Positions 62,172 to 64,000 of a stretch of DNA of 64,000 nt are shown piece after piece. Origin of the DNA: Shewanella eurypsychrophilus (GTDB lineage Bacteria; Pseudomonadota; Gammaproteobacteria; Enterobacterales; Shewanellaceae). Made by a program: the position numbers and the translations under genes. The DNA lies in contig NZ_CP045503.2 in the NCBI RefSeq assembly GCF_007004545.3, positions 3,628,102-3,692,101 on the forward strand. The letters are read 5' to 3'. The first letter of the stretch is position 1. Each line of letters opens with the position of its first letter. Below the pieces are notes generated by a model. It ran no database searches and was not told the origin of the DNA. It saw only the letters and a program-made list of their open reading frames with translations.

Positions 62172-63242
62172 ATGAACATCATAGTAACTGGCGGAGCCGG
62201 ATTTATCGGCTCTGCAGTCATTAGGCATATTATCAACAACACTCAAGACAGGGTGTTGAATTTAGACAAGCTGACTTACGCCGGAAACCTAACATCTGTT
62301 GCTAGTGTTAGTTCATCACCACGATACCAATTTGTTCAAGCCGATATCTGTGACTACCAAACTGTCCAAAAAATATTTAGTGACTTTCAACCAGATTGTA
62401 TTATGCATTTAGCCGCAGAGAGTCATGTGGATCGCTCCATAGATGGACCCGCTGAATTTATCCAGACAAATATTGTTGGTACCTATAATTTGCTTGAGGT
62501 CGCCCGTCACTACTGGCAGCAGTTAGAAAGTGATAAAAAAGCAGCATTTAGATTTCACCATATTTCTACAGATGAAGTATTTGGTGACTTAGGCGATACG
62601 GGTGCGCTTTTCACAGAAGAGACCCCCTATGCACCAAGTAGCCCTTATTCGGCGTCGAAAGCCTCATCCGATCATTTAGTTCAAGCCTGGCACCGAACAT
62701 ATGGCTTACCGATTATCATGACAAACTGCTCAAACAACTATGGACCTTTTCATTTCCCTGAAAAACTCATTCCCTTAGTTATTATCAATGCCCTGCACAA
62801 TAAGCCGCTTCCTATCTATGGTAAGGGTGATCAGGTACGTGATTGGCTCTATGTTGAAGACCATGCCAGAGCGCTCTATAGCGTGCTTACTACAGGAGCG
62901 GTAGGACAAACGTACAACATAGGTGGCCATAACGAGAAAACGAACCTGGAAGTCGTTGAAACTATTTGTGATGTATTACAATCCTTAGTCGGTAAACCCA
63001 AAGAACACGCTCACTATCGAGAACTGATCACTTTTGTTGATGACCGACCAGGGCATGACTTACGTTACGCCATCGATGCGTCTAAAATCGCAGCAGACCT
63101 AAACTGGCTACCAACAGAGACGTTCGAAACGGGGCTAGAAAAAACCGTTCAATGGTATCTTGATCACCAAGAATGGTGGCAAGCTATTATGGACAACACA
63201 TATGCAATGGATCGCTTAGGTCTGATTAAAGGCAAAAAATGA
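62172..63242 (+). CDS. rfbB: dTDP-glucose 4,6-dehydratase
   Basis: Converts dTDP-glucose to dTDP-4-keto-6-deoxyglucose, the second step of dTDP-rhamnose and related sugars. 356 residues. The NAD motif is [29 protein letters not shown], the catalytic STDEVFGDL and YSASKASSD (YxxxK), and [18 protein letters not shown] are all RfbB signatures. The stop overlaps the rfbA start (ATGA). It begins what is probably the O-antigen locus continuing beyond the window. Confidence 0.97.
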   Translation: MNIIVTGGAGFIGSAVIRHIINNTQDRVLNLDKLTYAGNLTSVASVSSSPRYQFVQADICDYQTVQKIFSDFQPDCIMHLAAESHVDRSIDGPAEFIQTNIVGTYNLLEVARHYWQQLESDKKAAFRFHHISTDEVFGDLGDTGALFTEETPYAPSSPYSASKASSDHLVQAWHRTYGLPIIMTNCSNNYGPFHFPEKLIPLVIINALHNKPLPIYGKGDQVRDWLYVEDHARALYSVLTTGAVGQTYNIGGHNEKTNLEVVETICDVLQSLVGKPKEHAHYRELITFVDDRPGHDLRYAIDASKIAADLNWLPTETFETGLEKTVQWYLDHQEWWQAIMDNTYAMDRLGLIKGKK

Positions 63243-64000
63243 AAGGTATTATATTAGCCGGAGGCTCAGGCACACGTTTATATCCAATAACAAAAGGAGT
63301 CTCTAAACAGCTGTTACCCATTTATGACAAACCTATGATTTATTATATTTTGTCTGTATTAATGTTAGCTAAAATAGATGAGATATTACTCATTACCACA
63401 CCGGAAGATCAGATAAATTTTAAGAAATTACTTGGAGACGGTAGTCATTTCGGCATTTCCCTTTCTTATGCTGTTCAGCCTAAACCAGAAGGCTTGGCAC
63501 AGGCATTCATCATAGGGGAAGAGTTCATCGGACAAGATGATGTCTGCTTGATTCTTGGCGATAATATTTTTTACGGACAAGGTTTTACAGAGAAAATCAC
63601 CCGAGCTAAGAGCAATAAAAAAGGCGCCACTGTATTTGCCTATCAAGTCAAAGACCCCTGCCGTTTTGGTATTGTTGAATTTGATGAAGCTTTCAACGTG
63701 TTAAGCCTAGAAGAAAAACCTAAGCAGCCAAAATCGAAATGGGCAGTAACTGGGCTTTACTTTTATGATAACCAAGTGGTCGACATAGCCAAAAAAGTAA
63801 AGCCTTCAGCAAGGGGAGAATTAGAGATAACCTGTATTAACCAGGCTTATTTTGACCGAGACCAATTATCAGTAGAACTTCTGGGCAGAGGCTTTGCATG
63901 GCTAGATACAGGTACCCATGACAGTCTCATTGAAGCTGGGCAGTTTGTTCAAACTATCGAACACAGACAGGGAATGAAAATCGCCTGTCTCGAAGAGATC
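63239..64000 (+). CDS. rfbA: glucose-1-phosphate thymidylyltransferase, 3' end outside window
   Basis: Makes dTDP-glucose. 254 codons are visible of about 290. The N-terminal [20 protein letters not shown] is the nucleotide-binding signature. [62 protein letters not shown] and [17 protein letters not shown] complete the family pattern. Its ATG overlaps the rfbB stop, so the two are translationally coupled. Confidence 0.96.
   Translation, partial: MKGIILAGGSGTRLYPITKGVSKQLLPIYDKPMIYYILSVLMLAKIDEILLITTPEDQINFKKLLGDGSHFGISLSYAVQPKPEGLAQAFIIGEEFIGQDDVCLILGDNIFYGQGFTEKITRAKSNKKGATVFAYQVKDPCRFGIVEFDEAFNVLSLEEKPKQPKSKWAVTGLYFYDNQVVDIAKKVKPSARGELEITCINQAYFDRDQLSVELLGRGFAWLDTGTHDSLIEAGQFVQTIEHRQGMKIACLEEI

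Noticed and set aside
63428..63646. Minus-strand frame within rfbA
   Set aside because: It is antisense to a clear rfbA and has no family resemblance.

Overview
The window looks like a chromosomal segment of a marine gammaproteobacterium, most likely Shewanella or a close relative. This is inference from gene content: TyrR-linked phhA-phhB-fahA-maiA, a LacI-controlled beta-glucoside cluster with a TonB receptor, NapF, DUF2982, cysD-cysN-SLC13-cysC, and an O-antigen locus start. The sequence is moderate in GC and rich in short intergenic repeats. No rRNA, tRNA, CRISPR array or complete insertion sequence was seen.

Layout. 1-4701 (minus strand): aromatic amino acid catabolism (maiA, fahA, tyrR, phhB, phhA), with TyrR-type boxes before fahA and phhA. 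5064-9908: galU-galE, napF, a bactofilin, a DUF2982 membrane protein followed by a tandem repeat derived from its own start region, and an ElyC-like protein. 9986-28192: a sugar-utilisation region containing a ROK sugar kinase, GH3 lipoprotein, GluP-type transporter, GH1 beta-glucosidase, GPH symporter, LacI regulator, TonB-dependent receptor, two flavin-dependent halogenase-family proteins and a Wzi-like outer-membrane protein. Four near-identical palindromic LacI-type operators mark the divergent GH3/GH1 promoter and the receptor promoter. 28251-28994: a PHP-domain phosphatase.

29129-50638 is the most interesting part: a polysaccharide locus whose regulators resemble the Vibrio fischeri Syp system. 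A PhnD-like binding protein, a hybrid histidine kinase and a LuxO/SypG-type sigma54 activator lie on the minus strand. A REC-PP2C phosphatase, an RsbW-like kinase and a STAS protein lie on the plus strand, followed by export, chain-length, polymerase, flippase and glycosyltransferase genes. The locus ends with genes of wall-teichoic-acid type: a WecG/TagA domain fused between two phosphoglycosyltransferase-like domains, a TagD-like glycerol-3-phosphate cytidylyltransferase and a TagB/F-like glycerophosphotransferase. I find five sigma54 promoters (GG-N10-GC, one degenerate) and four 13-bp boxes matching the LuxO-type TTGCA-N3-TGCAA operator 80-126 bp upstream of them; one box lies between two divergent promoters. 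Together they suggest one phosphorelay-controlled regulon making an extracellular polymer that carries glycerol phosphate.

50639-60680: sulfate assimilation (cysC, SLC13 permease, cysN, cysD) interrupted by a four-helix-bundle gene, a DHH phosphoesterase, a REP-associated tyrosine transposase with about 18 REP pairs or half-pairs, and a MntA-HepT toxin-antitoxin pair flanked by 34-bp direct repeats. REP ends supply the stop codons of several genes. 60679-64000: a lipoprotein with a flagellar-hook-like domain, a truncated second galU fused to a mutated mntA fragment, then rfbB and the start of rfbA (truncated by the window edge).
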